A stretch of 64,000 nucleotides of DNA from Dryas octopetala (taxonomy: Eukaryota; Streptophyta; Magnoliopsida; Rosales; Rosaceae), in the NCBI GenBank assembly GCA_963921425.1, contig OY992833.1, positions 22,963,454 through 23,027,453 of the forward strand, given 5' to 3'. Below the pieces are notes generated by a model, which was not told the DNA's origin, did no database searches, and was given only the letters and a program-made list of their open reading frames with translations. Both the position numbers and the translations under genes were made by a program. This document shows positions 11,918 through 25,019 of the stretch, piece after piece. Each line of letters begins with the position of its first letter. Within the stretch, counting starts at the first letter, position 1.

Positions 11918-12355
11918 TTAGCTTGAACTATGAGACTCTGTACTGACGCAGCTGCTAGTTGAAGGACCAGAACCCTGAGCAGACTGTTGGACACCCAAAT
12001 GCATGATACCACCCTTAGAAACAGTTGAACCAACTGATCCACTAGCAGTGCTCAGTGATGAAGACATTCTGGCTGAAATTGAGTCCTTGCTGGACCCTGA
12101 ATTAAGTTCAGGCCGCAATTCTGAAGATGAGGATGATGGGGCTAGCGTACCAACTGATGATCCCACAGGGTATGGTGCAACTGGCATATCAGCAAGAGAA
12201 GATGCTGATGGACTGTAACTGAGTGTTCCAATCGGGTGGTCAAATTTGCATGCAGGTCCAAACTTGCATGCTCCACGTTGTGCATAGTGAGTGCAAAGTG
12301 GTGCACCCTGAATATCACACACAGAATTTCAAATTCCCAGCAGTTATGTATGATC

Positions 12356-12402
<47 letters not shown>

Positions 12403-15400
12403 TCAAGTGCATAACTAACCAAAGAAGGGCATTCAAAGTAAAAAAAAAAATGCACAAAAAATGCTGAACATAATAATAATGTTAAGAAAGAAGACCAGTA
12501 AATTGAGTTAACCAATAATAATAATGATCTTGACAACCAACAGTAACATATACAAGTAAATATGCACATTTAGTGAAAATGCAGAGGACAAGCAGATTTA
12601 CAGCCAATATCACCAAGAAATACCCACAAAAAAAAATGCTAATGCAAGGGAAAATAAAGAAACACTGAAAAGGCTGTAACTTGAAAAAATGAAACCCAAA
12701 AAGTAATGCTCCCAAAATGGGCCCTAGGACAAAACAATCATCATACATTACAAGGATATCCAGATGGTAGAGACAATTCAAGGGTTTAGAGACAATTCAC
12801 GTGTTTCTAAAGCAGCGAAACTGAAACATAACAGTTAGAGAAGCAGTATTTTAGTAACAAAAAAGAACCAGACCTAATAGTAATTGCCTTCTATAAGCAC
12901 AAAACAGAAATGCAGACAACACACATGCCCATGAACAAAGATGAGCACACACATACAGAGTACAAAAGATCCTGCAAATAAATGAAACATTGAAATCTTT
13001 CTTTACAAATTCATAACTGAAGAGAAAAGGCCCTCAATGAATATGCTAAAACATTTAAAAGGAAAAGAGTGGCAACTCATTTGCATTCTAGATAAACATA
13101 AAGGCCAACTTAAATTCCTAGTCAGAGGGGGAAAACAAAAAGAAATTTAGATGGATATACTAAGACTGAGTAATGTTCTTTTTACTGGAGTGTCTGGTAA
13201 TTTATGTTGTCAAGCTACCAATCAAGATCACACATTTGGACATGAATTCATCTGATGAATGGTCCTAATTGATAGTCTAGTAACAAAACATGGAAAAAGA
13301 GCATTTCCCTACTAAGCTTACCATTTCTAATACCAACAAATACCTATTTTGCAAATGTAGAAAAGCAGCATGAGCTCTAATTCTCGTGATCTTGGGATAA
13401 GTACAGACAAGAAGTGAGTGATCAAGGAACAAGTCGATTATAGAATGAAAGCACTGTAGCTGAAGAAAGAGCTGGTTCAAGGTGAGCTACAGAAATCACT
13501 AAAGTGAGGAATTTCTGACGAAAAATATGAGAATGATGAAACCTAAATAAACTAAAAGGGCGAAGCATTCCAGAATATTAGAGAGAGAGAGAGAGAATGA
13601 AAAAGCATTTTCTAGTACATATAACAGTTTTAAGTTAAAACAAGCTGATAAATCATGCCCTAGTAAAAGCATAAAAATACAAAGGAGTTGTAAGGGCAGC
13701 TCACCGGGCGTGAAGGAAGACCAGTTGGACCAAGGACAAGAGTTGTTTTTGGTGCAACAACTTCTGGCGGATGATGATATCTACATGAAGACCCAAATTT
13801 ACAATCCCCTGTTCTCAAGTAATACTGGCATTCTGTTTGGCCAGGTCTTTCTGGAAATAAGTGCTCCTTCTGACTAGTGGTTGGCAGACCAAGAGAAGAA
13901 GGTATAGGTTGATAGACTCCTGTATAGGCAGGCGCTGATGGAGATAGTTGAGCTAACCCATAAAGTGTCCCTGAACCAACAGCAGGTTGAGTACTAGGGG
14001 AGGGTAACGGGCTTGCAGGTGCCTGCACCACATGGCTAACAGCTTAATGGAAATTCATTAACTTAAAAGATAATGAATCAAGAAAAATGATACTTACCGG
14101 ATATGGACTCCAACCTGGAAAAGGGACCATGCCAGGGGAAAGCAACATTGGACCATAGGGGCTTTGAACATATGAGCCCGGTAGCAAAGGAGGCCTTGTA
14201 AGTACTACTCCGTACGGTTGTGATGAAACAGATGGAGATTGAACAGTTTGATACAATGTGGGTGCAGGTACAGGAGGAACTTGAGGTGCTGGTGATGGCA
14301 CTGGAAGTTGAATGCCAGCTGGCTGTGGATGATGAAATTTACAAGTTGCACCAAACTTACACTGTCCAGTTTTCACATAGTAGGAACACTCTCTTTCACC
14401 CTGTTTTATTTGGAAAAAATCCATGATGGCAACACTTTACCTAACATTCATGAACTGGAATTTCCAATATGACATATAATTGAAGAATTAGAGTTATAAA
14501 TCAAGAAATACAGACCTGTCGTAATGGGTATCCATAATAATTTAGTGACACAGGGCCAACAGAACCTCCTCCCTGCTTAGGATGGTGGTACTTACAAGAA
14601 GCGCCAAACTTGCAAGTCCCCGTCCTCATATAATACTGCCATTTAAGAATCACAGCCCAATGAATCAATAGAAAGTGAGTTCACAATTTTCAAGGATTAC
14701 CAAACAGACAAAGCATGTAATCATCAACAGAGGACGTTACTTCCATCCAGAACACATAAGAACGAAAGCTGAATATGTGAACTGTCAGAATTAAGTAAAT
14801 GCATATTACTCGGTGGCGACATTTTGGCCTAAACCCCAAGCTTCAAAATCAGTTAGCAAAACCAAGTTAAGTACCTGGCACACAGGCTGGCCCACTCGCT
14901 CAGGGTACTCCACTCCACCAGGTCTTGCAGCTCCAGTAACCTGAGAAACATCTATCTTTCAATTTTTACTAGTAAACAAGTGATGTTATTGATATCAACT
15001 GTATAGATCTTATTAAATATACTCCAGAAAAAAAAAATTACAAATTTCTCCACAATGACTTAAAATTCATTAAATTCAGAACATCCCCACTAGTTAAATT
15101 GCTTAAACCTCATAATCTTCATCATCAAATCTGCATACAAAACCACAACACCTCCACTGACACACAAGATCAAACCAAATTGGACCCCAAAACCAAATGA
15201 CCACACTGAAAATCAATCAAAGCCATGCACTTAAGCCCTAAGCTCAGCCAATTCAAACAGTAAAAAAGGGGAATTCAATAAAATTACCGCGCTACGATCA
15301 CGGGGATGATTGTACCGACACCGTGAGCCGTACCCACAAATCCCAGTCCTCAAATAGTAACTACAATCGGCCTCGTTGGGCCGTTCCGGGTACGATTCCC

Positions 15401-15671
15401 CGCCGCCGAGCCCCAACTGCCACATAGACTCTGCATTTTGCAGAAAACCAAGATCAAGCCCAATTCGAAAACCAGCCCCACATTCGCTCCAAAAACCCAC
15501 CAAATCGCAATGTTCGGAACCCGAAATTCAATCCAAATTCAAACGAAATTGAAATGCAGAGTGCGAGAAAGAAAAGGTCTCACCTGCCAGCCCTGTTTCG
15601 GGTCCCGGAGCGGTCCACTCGGGCGACGGATCGGACTGTGATCCTTCTGTTGTCCGACCGTACCGCTCCAT
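11918..15671 (-). CDS. C3H58: Five-finger CCCH zinc-finger protein (ZFN/C3H58 type)
   Basis: Seven exons on the minus strand: 15671-15584, 15430-15288, 14940-14875, 14635-14516, 14400-14098, 14022-13705, 12307-11918. All junctions are GT-AG and keep frame, giving 475 aa, normal for the family. It starts [10 protein letters not shown]; exon 2 supplies the conserved [17 protein letters not shown]. Five C-x8-C-x5-C-x3-H fingers lie at residues 52-71, 98-117, 144-163, 305-324 and 351-370, split into a group of three and a group of two by a Pro-rich linker. The C-terminus is Ser-rich. Plant ZFN-like proteins are nuclear or RNA-granule nucleic-acid binders; the substrate is not known from sequence. 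The Arabidopsis C3H58 gene (At5g18550) is numbered next to PUCHI (At5g18560), matching the neighbour here. Intron 6 is 1.4 kb and carries a GA microsatellite. Confidence 0.95.
12358..12398. repeat. (GA)n microsatellite, about 41 bp
   Basis: Perfect dinucleotide run in the last intron of the CCCH gene, 50 bp upstream (on the gene's strand) of its final acceptor at 12308. Confidence 0.95.
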
Positions 15672-16080
15672 TGTACGGTCACACTGAATCACTTCTCTTC
15701 GATTCTGCAGTTAACAATCCAGATGGTTCCAGAATCTCTCTCTCTCTGTCTGTTTCTCTCTGTGCACAAGGAATGAGAGGTTCTGATCAAATGGGGTATG
15801 AAAAACTGAAAAGGGTTTGGATTTCCAGGCCTCGACTCTCTCTCTCTATCTCTCTCACTTTCACACACACACACACACACACACACAAGCACTGTGTGTG
15901 TCTCTCTCTCTCTCTGTGTTTTGGTTTTGGTTTTGGTTTTGGTTCTCTCTCTCTCTAGCTATCAGATTTCAAAGCGTTTTTTGGTTTTGATCTCTTACTT
16001 TTCTCCTCAACTTTGAGAGGTTCTTTTTTTATTTTTATGGGTCTCTCTGAGTCCGTTGGTTGGTTTATATACGCGCCAAA
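15672..16080 (-). promoter_or_regulatory. 5' UTR and proximal promoter of the CCCH gene
   Basis: Directly upstream of the start codon. Rich in simple repeats: CT/GA tracts, (CA)n at about 15862-15887, and GGTTTT repeats at about 15917-15943. GA-rich leaders of this type are common in plant housekeeping promoters. A TATA-like TTTATATACGCG lies at about 16064-16075 on the plus strand, but its role is uncertain. Confidence 0.5.
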
Positions 16081-19000
16081 CATACAAGGAAATTGCCCAC
16101 CATTATTACCTGAATTTCATTTTCCTTCTTTTCATATATTGTTTTCACTAAAAAAAATTCTTTTTCAAAAGATAAAAAACTACGTGGGTTAGCAACAACA
16201 GGTAGCAGTTTCAGACTTTCAGTGTGGCTTGTGCTGTGTGAAATGACGAGAATGCCCCTGAATTTCGACATGTGACTGAAGAAGTCCATGTATTGTGGGA
16301 ATATGACAGACACAGAGTTGTCCTTTTGCCACCAAAGATTTTATTACAGAGTCACAGACAGTTAATGATGGGATTAAACTAATCTAATCTAATCCTCTGC
16401 AGAGTGCACGCAAAAGGTATTAAGGGGTAGAAAAATAAAATATCAAAATAGAATTAGGAAAATAAAAAGAAAGATTAAGGTTGTGTTGTGTTGCGTGTTG
16501 TTAGTTTGTTACTAGTGTTAGGCTGTTAGCACAGATGCTCATGTTGTCTGGTCGACGTGGCATCACGGCATCGAAGAATGACGGATCTTCCTTAAATTTT
16601 GTTTAAAACTAAAAAGGTTACAAAATAGTACAACGAGAAGGAGAGTTGAGTGGAGGTTTTATTGAACCTTCTAGTACCAGTACCACTCTCCTCTAATTTT
16701 TACATTTCAAGGGGGATCTATCTAGCATTGTGTGTAATTTCTTTTTCATTTTTTTTTTATTTTCCTGTTTCTCAAACTTACAAAATAGTACATTAATGGG
16801 GGAGTTAAAAACTTAAAACTAGGAATTTCTACTTTTGCTTAACTTAAACACCCACCCCCCTAAAAGATTCTTTATAAATTGTATGTATTATTTTATGGAC
16901 TTTTAATCTTTAATTTTTGCTCACATTCACTCAACAAGCAATTACAAACTTGTAATAAAAGCAACGAAATCACTTGATGTTCTAATTACGGATTCACTCC
17001 ACTTTTTTACTTACACATACTTTTCAAAATTCAATTAAAAGTTGGTATAGAATGACCATTTGAATATTGGATGACATCGATGAGATATTGTTTATGTCAA
17101 ATCGGTTTTGAAATTTACTAATTTAGTAACCATCATGTTAGTAATACATTGAATCCAACAATTAATTTAACAACAAATGAATCACAAACAAAAATTATGG
17201 GATATAGCAAATGTGATTGTCTTTGATCCGTGTCATACCCAAATAATACTTCATGCCAATTAATGAGAGTGTCAATATTGTCACTCCCAAATATATTTTT
17301 GCCATTCACTTTCTAATAACAAAATTTAATTCCACATATATCTTTATGTAGAATTAAAAGGACACAAAAAAAAAAAAAAAAAAACTCATTACAACGTTGC
17401 TAGCACCCAAGCATGATCATTGCCACGACAATCACCTAAACAAATGAAAAACAACTAAAGGACATTAACGAAGCGCAGTGTGAGTGTATCCACATAGTGC
17501 AAGAGTCTACATGATGAAATGCTACAGAAATGTCTCTATGTGGTGAAATGTTGTATGAGTGCATCTATGTAGTGAAACGCTGCATGAGTGCATCAACGTG
17601 GTGCAGCGCCCTAACTAGCACTACATTGTTGTGCAATTTGTTTTAGCATCATGTTAAGTGTATTTTAGGGATAATGAGTTTAAGGGGTAAGTGAGTTGAG
17701 TAATTTTCCCTTTTCTAAGAAAAAATTATGAGAATAAAAATATGAGCCGGATGGGGGAACATTTTTAGTGAATGTCAGTAATACCACTCTTTAGTATTCA
17801 CTCCTTGAGTCTCCTTCACCAATATGTGAATGATTAAATTTAGTTAGTATTTAAGCTTAATTAGTTGTTCTTTTACTAGGCATGTTTTTCAAGATTTAAA
17901 GTCCCCAAGTGGAGAATAGGAAAAACAAATTAAAAGCAACAAACCTACTTATGCAGAACCCATATTACTGATATTTCTTACATGATGTTATTCGTGAGGG
18001 ATTCATGAGGTGAAATACTAAAATTCCTTTACAACCCACTTATGTAAATGGTTTTATCTTAGACAATGCAATATATCTAATTAGACGTACCAAATTTTGA
18101 CACGACACAAATTCAATATGAAGTTAGCAAGTTAATTAGGGTTGATCATTTCTTGACACGAACACGATTATAACATAACACGCTAAACACAAATAATAAA
18201 TATATCAGGTCAGTGTCAAATATGTGTAACACGATTTTATGGTTTTGTTATTATCATAATTAAATATATTTTTGTTTTATAAGTGATGCATAAATGATAA
18301 GTTCGGTTTTAAAAAGGAAATTATGTTTAAGTTATTAGATTACAAGATATATGGAGTCAACTTAAACACGACACGATTATAAATGAGTTGGGTGTTGAAT
18401 AATATTTAATACGAACACGAAATGACACGATACTAACATGAATTGCCACCTATATGTATAATATTACTAGTCCATAAACCGTAACTCAGTGGCATGAATG
18501 TGAGGGGTCAAAGGTAAAGAGTGATTAGTAGAGGATCTAGATCCATTCCATTATATGAGAGAATTAAGATTCAAACTTAAGATTCTTTGCAATATTGCAA
18601 AGACAAATATCACTAATCTAATAATTAGTTCATAATGATAAATATATAATATTATAAAAAAAAATTACTAAAAAAAAGATGAATTTGATTCCAATAGGCT
18701 ACCAAGCCAAAGAGTTTTCTATTTCCCTGGTTTATTGGACGATATTGAAGTTTTTGAGACGTTCGTCTTAGACATTGTATGTCTTCAAGAACTACCAATA
18801 ATTACTTTAACAATTTTCTTAGATATCAGTGAAGTCATACCATTTCATTACTGGCCTTTATAACTTATCTTAGTGCTATATACCAAAATGGAGGTCTTAA
18901 ATATGTGTTTCCAATTACTATGTTTGTATTAATTTATCATTAGGTTTTTAAAATGGAAAATAATACATGAGAAATAAGAGGAGCTCAAGACACATTGGTT

Positions 19001-19839
19001 ACTGGTGAAACATAAAGTCAAGTGGTTTATATGTCAAAGGATGAATTCAATAATTTACAAATTTCTCGAATTTAAATCTTAGTATGAAAACAATTCCGTT
19101 CAATTCAAAAGTTGAAAAAATAATAGAAAATTAGAATTAAATATCAAATATCAATAGTGTTTTAATAAAGTAGCAAGACACTAATTTTTTTTAGTTTAGG
19201 TACTAACCTAGAATAAAACATTTTGGATTAGATTACAAATCAATTTGTTATACAGTTGTGACTGTCGAACATTTACAGTTGTAATTGTCGAACAGTCACA
19301 GTTGTGACTATTTAAAATTTATAAAAAATTAAAATTTTTAAGGGTTTCATAATTTTGATTTAGGTTTGGGGGATGAAGTCCTATAACCCAAAGACTAAAC
19401 ATTAAAGTTTAAGTTTTGCAAATATTTAAAAAACAACAAATCAATAAAAAAGTTATGATTGTTAGACAGTCACAGTTTGATATAACCATGTTTTTTAAAG
19501 TTGGTACCTAAACTGAAATTTAGTACTTAAAGTGAAATAACATAAATATTTTAGTAATTGAAATGAAAAAATATTATAATTTGGTACCTAAATTCAATGG
19601 ACCTCAAAAATAATTGTATAGTAAGTTTATCTTTTGATGAAGATGTACAATGTTTACAATGTATACAAATACATTATATAATAGTGAGGACAAAAAAAAA
19701 ACAGACGTAAAACACTTTCTGTATGAACCAACCACAAACTGACACGCATGCAATGAATCTCCCTGCAATCTTAATTTCCAGGCAGTTCCGTAAGAAGCCG
19801 ACGCTCTTAAACAGAGCGTGTGTCTACGCGCCAACAGTG
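16081..19839. other. Intergenic, no gene seen
   Basis: AT-rich, unresolved old repeats, including a diverged foldback-like stretch at about 19190-19600 where GTTGTGACTGTCGAACA-type motifs occur in both orientations. No exon with supported splice sites. Confidence 0.5.
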
Positions 19840-20330
19840 AACATCAGCGGCTTCCGTACATCGCGTACGGGACACTGCACACTTACATAAAAAGATGAGC
19901 TTTCTTTTCAGTTTTATCTGTGTAGTTCAATGCGAAAGCAAATGTATCACACGCGCTATTACAGCGCGTGGGACTAGAACTTGATTTCAGTTAAAATCCC
20001 AAACAATCGGACGGCTGGGATCTGTTTGTCCAAAACGGACGGCTGGGATCTGTTGAGTGTCGGCTTCTTGTGATGTGGTAATGCGTAGTAGGTAAGAAGT
20101 CCATAAATGCATAATTATAGGGTGCAGCGGGTGAATGCCTGTGACCGGGTGTAGCCGGTGGGCAGGAGATGTGATTGCGACGTGAGGAACCGGGGGGACC
20201 GGTAATCCGGTGGAATAGTGGTTTGTTTGACTTGGACAAGATTTGGCCACAAGTTGCACTTTTTAAGATTTGGTGCGATGGCTCTCGTTTGGACTGTAGC
20301 AATCGTATCTTATCAACCCAAATGTCGGCG
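19840..20330. other. GC-richer island with direct and inverted repeats
   Basis: A 19-bp direct repeat with 28-bp period lies at 20008-20026 and 20036-20054 (CGGACGGCTGGGATCTGTT). A perfect small palindrome CACGCGCT-attac-AGCGCGTG lies at 19950-19970. Several CG-rich motifs follow. Open frames on both strands are short and unrelated to known proteins. It may be promoter-like sequence. Confidence 0.4.
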
Positions 20331-20430
20331 AGCTGAGTTTGTGACTTTTCTTTTCTTTTTTCTCTTTTTGTTTTTTTATTTTATTTTTGTATTTTTGTTT
20401 TCTTTGTGTTATTTTTGTGGGTTGGGTTTT

Positions 20431-20447
20431 TTTTGGTGGGTAAATAA
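20431..20447 (-). mobile_element. Micro-insertion with 17-bp TSD, antisense
   Basis: Perfect 17-bp copies TTTGTGGGTTGGGTTTT at 20414-20430 and 20448-20464 flank a 17-nt insert whose T-run abuts the left copy; on the minus strand the insert ends CCCACCAAAA. Confidence 0.7.
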
Positions 20448-21109
20448 TTTGTGGGTTGGGTTTTGCTTAAGCTTGTGTTGTGGTGGGCTTTATTGGTTTT
20501 TAATGATCTATGAATGCTTGTGCGAATATTTGGGCTGGCAAAATTCTCTGGCCTTCCTTAAGTGGGTTTCATTTTCGTACCAAAAATGGAAAAAGGTGTT
20601 TTTCAAGTACTACAACTTGTTGGCTTGATTCCTTTTCTTATCTTGTTAAAACCAACATCTACAGTTCTACACACACATATTGTTCTTTCATTTTTGAGGG
20701 ATATCACTAATAGTTCTTAAGCTTTTTCTGGGTCCCGCTTTCGTCTTAAAATGCAACATTTAAGTCCTAAATTATCATTAGTGAGTTTAGTTGGTTTTTA
20801 ACTTTAAAGCGGATAAATTTGTTATGAAATTTGATCATGTGAGTACTACGCAATCACTTTGTTAAAGGCATAATGTACAGTTACCATACTCAAATTGACA
20901 GAAGAGATTGAGGGAGCCCTTACCTTGCCAAAGTTCACAAGTTTCAAAGCTCAATGAATTCATGGCAACCAACTTATGCAATATTCAATTGGGCACAGAA
21001 GATTTTGCTCCTGCCTTGATACATTTCTTCTATTTCTTAATTACCATACAAATACAAATTTTTGCGTATAACTAACATTATATTTATGCAGTTCAACTAT
21101 AAAAATCAA

Positions 21110-21552
21110 TTAAAACCCACAATTCCAGTGAAAAGATATGTACTCTCCCAAACCAGCATAGTTTATTGAAGCAAGATTATTGGCAGCAGTATTTTTCATG
21201 AGACAACAACAATATTGCAGTTTGTCGTACTTGACCTGGTTGCACTTTGCTCTCTTGACAATAGCTTTATCATCCTGACAACCATGGCAAAGTTCAAAGC
21301 AACGACCCTTTGAACAAGTTTCATTACGGTTCATAAGGTACACAAAGCAATATTTATCAGTGATCGCATCTACCTGGATTATGCTCACAAATTTCACTGC
21401 AAAATAAAATAATCAATCAGATATGCAAGACAAGGAAAACTTAGAAGAACCCTTACGGTCCATTTCCTTGTCGAGTACGTGAAGACCTTAAGGTAAATCA
21501 TGAACATGTGCATTAATCACTCTTTTTATGATAAATACAGAAATATATATAG

Positions 21553-21587
<35 letters not shown>

Positions 21588-21688
21588 AATAGAGAGAGAT
21601 AATTACCTGTGTAAAGCAAAAGAATAAGAGGAAGCAAGTGAAAGAAGGTAATAACTTGGACATCTCCATATATTTCCCAGAGCAACAT
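21110..21688 (-). CDS. Secreted cysteine-rich peptide precursor, two exons
   Basis: Exon 1 21688-21607 and exon 2 21396-21110 join in frame through clean CAG/GTAATT and TTGCAG sites, giving 122 aa. The N-terminus (MLLWEIYGDVQVITFFHLLP, then LILLLYT) is a hydrophobic signal-like segment. The mature part has Cys at 44, 55, 60, 64, 67, 79, 90-92 and 120, with core TCSKGRCFELCHGC and YCCCL. The paralogue at 28.5-29.1 kb starts MERSKF at the equivalent of a second ATG here; in this gene that ATG (21678) opens a frame that ends at the exon junction, because about 4 bases are missing. The upstream ATG at 21688 restores the correct frame. I do not recognise the family: it is defensin-like in size and secretion but not in Cys spacing. 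The intron holds a (TA)n tract. Confidence 0.65.
21554..21585. repeat. (TA)n microsatellite
   Basis: About 16 TA units inside the intron of the cysteine-rich peptide gene. Confidence 0.95.
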
Positions 21689-23069
21689 AAAAGGAAGAAA
21701 ATGGAATTAAAAAGATGGTTTTAGAGGGTTTGCTACATGAACTGTATATTGCATGTGATCAAATTGATGAATATTTATATGCATAAGAAGGAAATGAATT
21801 AAAAAGAAAGATATGACAATATTATTGAAGTTATTGTCTCATCATTGACTAAAGGCACAATTAATTATAGGGTCACTTTATAACTCAGAAAACTTTTAAC
21901 TTATAGAATTATGAAGGGCTAGTAGTTTTGGGTTTAGGATTAACTAGTGATTGTGCCCGCGCGGTGCTGCGGGTGTGAAAAACTTATAAAATGTGCTAAA
22001 GGCTTATAAAATTTAAGTAGATAGATGGAGTGTTTTGTATCCACTAAAGCTAAAAACTTTATGAGCTCTAAAAATATTATGAAAGTAGATACAAATCATA
22101 CAATTACATTTTTCATATTATTATCATAACATTAGCACTAAAACTGAAAACTTGCCAAAGCTTATAACAAAGAAGTAAAACATTTAAGAGTTCATATTAA
22201 GTGAAACATTTATAAGAATTCTATCCACTTAAGCCTATTCTTTCAGGGGCACCCCTTCTTTTTCTTGTCTTTTAGTGATTGAACAATAGGGAATGCCATG
22301 GTGGGTTTGAACTCTTCAACCATTTGAAGCTTGTCTCTATGGACCATTGTTTTAATTTCTGCAATTCTTCAACACACGTTGCTATTGTAAGATAAAATTT
22401 GGACAGATGCACATTCATGCAAACTAAATTTTGCTAAACTGAAAAGTAATAACATAAAGCAATAATATAAACATAGGATGACAATAGACCCTACTATTCC
22501 AACTATGCAATCAGACCCAACTCACAGTGATTCAAGCCTAACTTAGCCAAAAACCCAGGTCTCTAAAACACCAGAAGCCAATATTTTTTGCACCAAATGC
22601 ACCGACTCATAAACCAAAACCAAGCAAAATAATAACCACTCAAATTAAGGATCATCAAAAGCAAATAATAGTATGTTACTTCAGAATGAAAGACATAATC
22701 CCCTGGTTCCAGTTTCAATTTTTTATCTAATTTTTTTCACCTATCAAGACATATGGAAGATAAATTGTTTCAATAGTGCTACAAATTAAGTGAATAATAT
22801 GTCAATCACAACCCATCATCCGGATTCAGGACCCCAATCAATTCCTAACCCAAAGCATAAAATTAAGATACTACAATACTAATTAACTAAAACAACCTCT
22901 ATGTTTCTGATTAAAAATAATGTTTTCATTCTCAGATAATTTTTTTAGAGAAAATAAATTAAATTGAAAATAACACGTACACACATACACCCAAAGCAAG
23001 GCACTGGCACAATATCTCTTCAATCTTAGCCATGAAATCATGAAATGAAATGGAATGGCACATACAAAA

Positions 23070-23087
23070 TATTCACCCCCAAAAAAA
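23070..23087 (+). mobile_element. Micro-insertion TATTCACCCCC-A7 with 16-bp TSD
   Basis: Flanks 23054-23069 and 23088-23103 are 16-bp direct copies (AATGGCACATWCAAAA, one mismatch). Confidence 0.65.
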
Positions 23088-23234
23088 AATGGCACATTCA
23101 AAACAACCACATCATAAAATGGCATCATCCCATTTATATCATACCTTTTTTTTTTTTCCTATAAGGAGTTGTTATGTTTTGAACTTGCATAGAAGAATTT
23201 CAATTCATTGATTCAACATAAACGTTTTTAGAGC

Positions 23235-23240
<6 letters not shown>

Positions 23241-23275
<35 letters not shown>
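23241..23275. repeat. (CT)n microsatellite
   Basis: About 17 uninterrupted CT units. Confidence 0.95.
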
Positions 23276-23278
<3 letters not shown>

Positions 23279-23984
23279 GCGGTAATATTTTCTTCCAAAC
23301 AAACTTTTTTTTGGTAAACACAACAAACAACAATTTTTCTGACATTTAATCAACGACCTCATACAAAACATAAACTAATTATTGACATCGCTCGATCATT
23401 ATTAGACATAAACTAAAGTTCAATTTGAGTTCAAGAGACGATTAGAAAACAGAGGTTAGCAGTCAAACTACGCATTTGATTATGTCCTTAATGCATACTT
23501 GTTCATTATGAACAGTTTTTCTCAACCAATGCAACTATATAAAACAGATCAGCTAGCTAGGCAGCTAAGTATACATCCATTGTTGCAATAATATATATTA
23601 TCCTTTCACTTTTGTTGATATCTTCTGAGAGATCTGAATGCAACAATAAAATTAAAATTAATTAAGCACTTCAAAACAGCTGTCAAATAAACGAAAATTA
23701 AAACTATATATACCACTAATCTCAACCAATCTAATTACAATTCCTAACTTGTATCTAACCAAACCAAAACTGCCTATTTTAAAAGACTGAAAATAATTAT
23801 AAAAGTGGCTTAGACATTTATCAACCGCATAAACCTATTTAGGGAGAAAAATAAATAAAGAGTAGTTAACAAAATTAAACCTCCCTTGTCTTTTTTCCCC
23901 AAAAGGCAAGTTGGATAAAAATTTGGCACAACAGCAAGCAAAATTTGATAAATCTGTAGCTGAGAATAAATCAACTCAATAAAC

Positions 23985-24315
23985 TTGAAACTGACAATGA
24001 CCAAAAGAACTTACAATCACCAAAAACCATGGTCGTGTTCTAAACCTTAACCAAAATAAAAAATCAGATAAAAAATGTTAAACAACATAAAGCAGGATAA
24101 ATGAACACCCAGATAAAATAAAATTTTTCCAAAGCAGTTCAACATTGACACTGAAACTCACAATGACCAAAAGAACTTACAATCACCAAAAACCATGGCC
24201 ATGTTCTAAACCTTAACCAAAATGAAAAATCCGATAAAAAATGTTAAACACAGAAAGCAGGATAAATGAACACCCAGATAAAATAAAATGTTCCCAAAAC
24301 AGTTCAACATTGACA
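23985..24315. repeat. Tandem duplication, 166-bp period
   Basis: Two adjacent copies, both containing ACAATGACCAAAAGAACTTA, then CATGTTCTAAACC-like sequence (CGTGTTC in the first) and ending TTCAACATTGACAC. They differ by roughly ten changes. Non-coding. Confidence 0.85.
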
Positions 24316-25019
24316 CACACAGTCATTAAACATGAATGTTAGCGTATTAATTAATTAAATGTCACATATAATTATCTCTTTATTCTCTCTTGATATTCAC
24401 AGTCAACATTTAATTCTGTATTATAAACATGGATGTGTTATTTCTGCCTATAAAGTATAAATATAGGCCCCTGTGTATTATAACTTTTATATGACAATGG
24501 GTCTATTTCATTTTGAAATGAACTGATGAAATGGAGTATTTAGTGCACAAAGACAATAATAATGCAGTTGCCATCCAATTTCACTGGCCTACTGTTTTGG
24601 GTTTCTGGCCCTATATGTTATGTCCATTCTTTATCTTTTTAACACTTTTGTGTGGCTGGGTCTTTTGCTTTATCTAGTTATTTCCTTTCACACATTGAAT
24701 CAGTATGTTTTTCCAGTCTTGCATGTTTACCAACGGAAAGGAAAAAAATTACCACACTTAAATTTTGTTATAAAATCTGCAAGACTCACTAATTCAACCT
24801 CACTATTTTGATTGTTTTACACCTGCCATCATAAAATATGTTACAAAGACTTTCATCTTTACCAACATAAAGGAAAAAAAATGACCGCACTCAAAACTCA
24901 TATGCATTAGATGGAGGGAAAAGAAATAAAAAAGTGACCTGAAAAAACGAACTCACAGGCTGCACCACCTTATAGCAAAATAGAGACAACTATGCATACC
25001 AAAGATATAAAAAGTATAA

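Noticed and set aside
12003-12218. Plus-strand acidic frame opposite the last CCCH exon
   Set aside because: Mirror of the Ser-rich C-terminus; no independent support.
15554-15958. Plus-strand frame opposite the first exon of the CCCH gene
   Set aside because: Antisense to a well-supported exon and extended only by CT and CA microsatellites.
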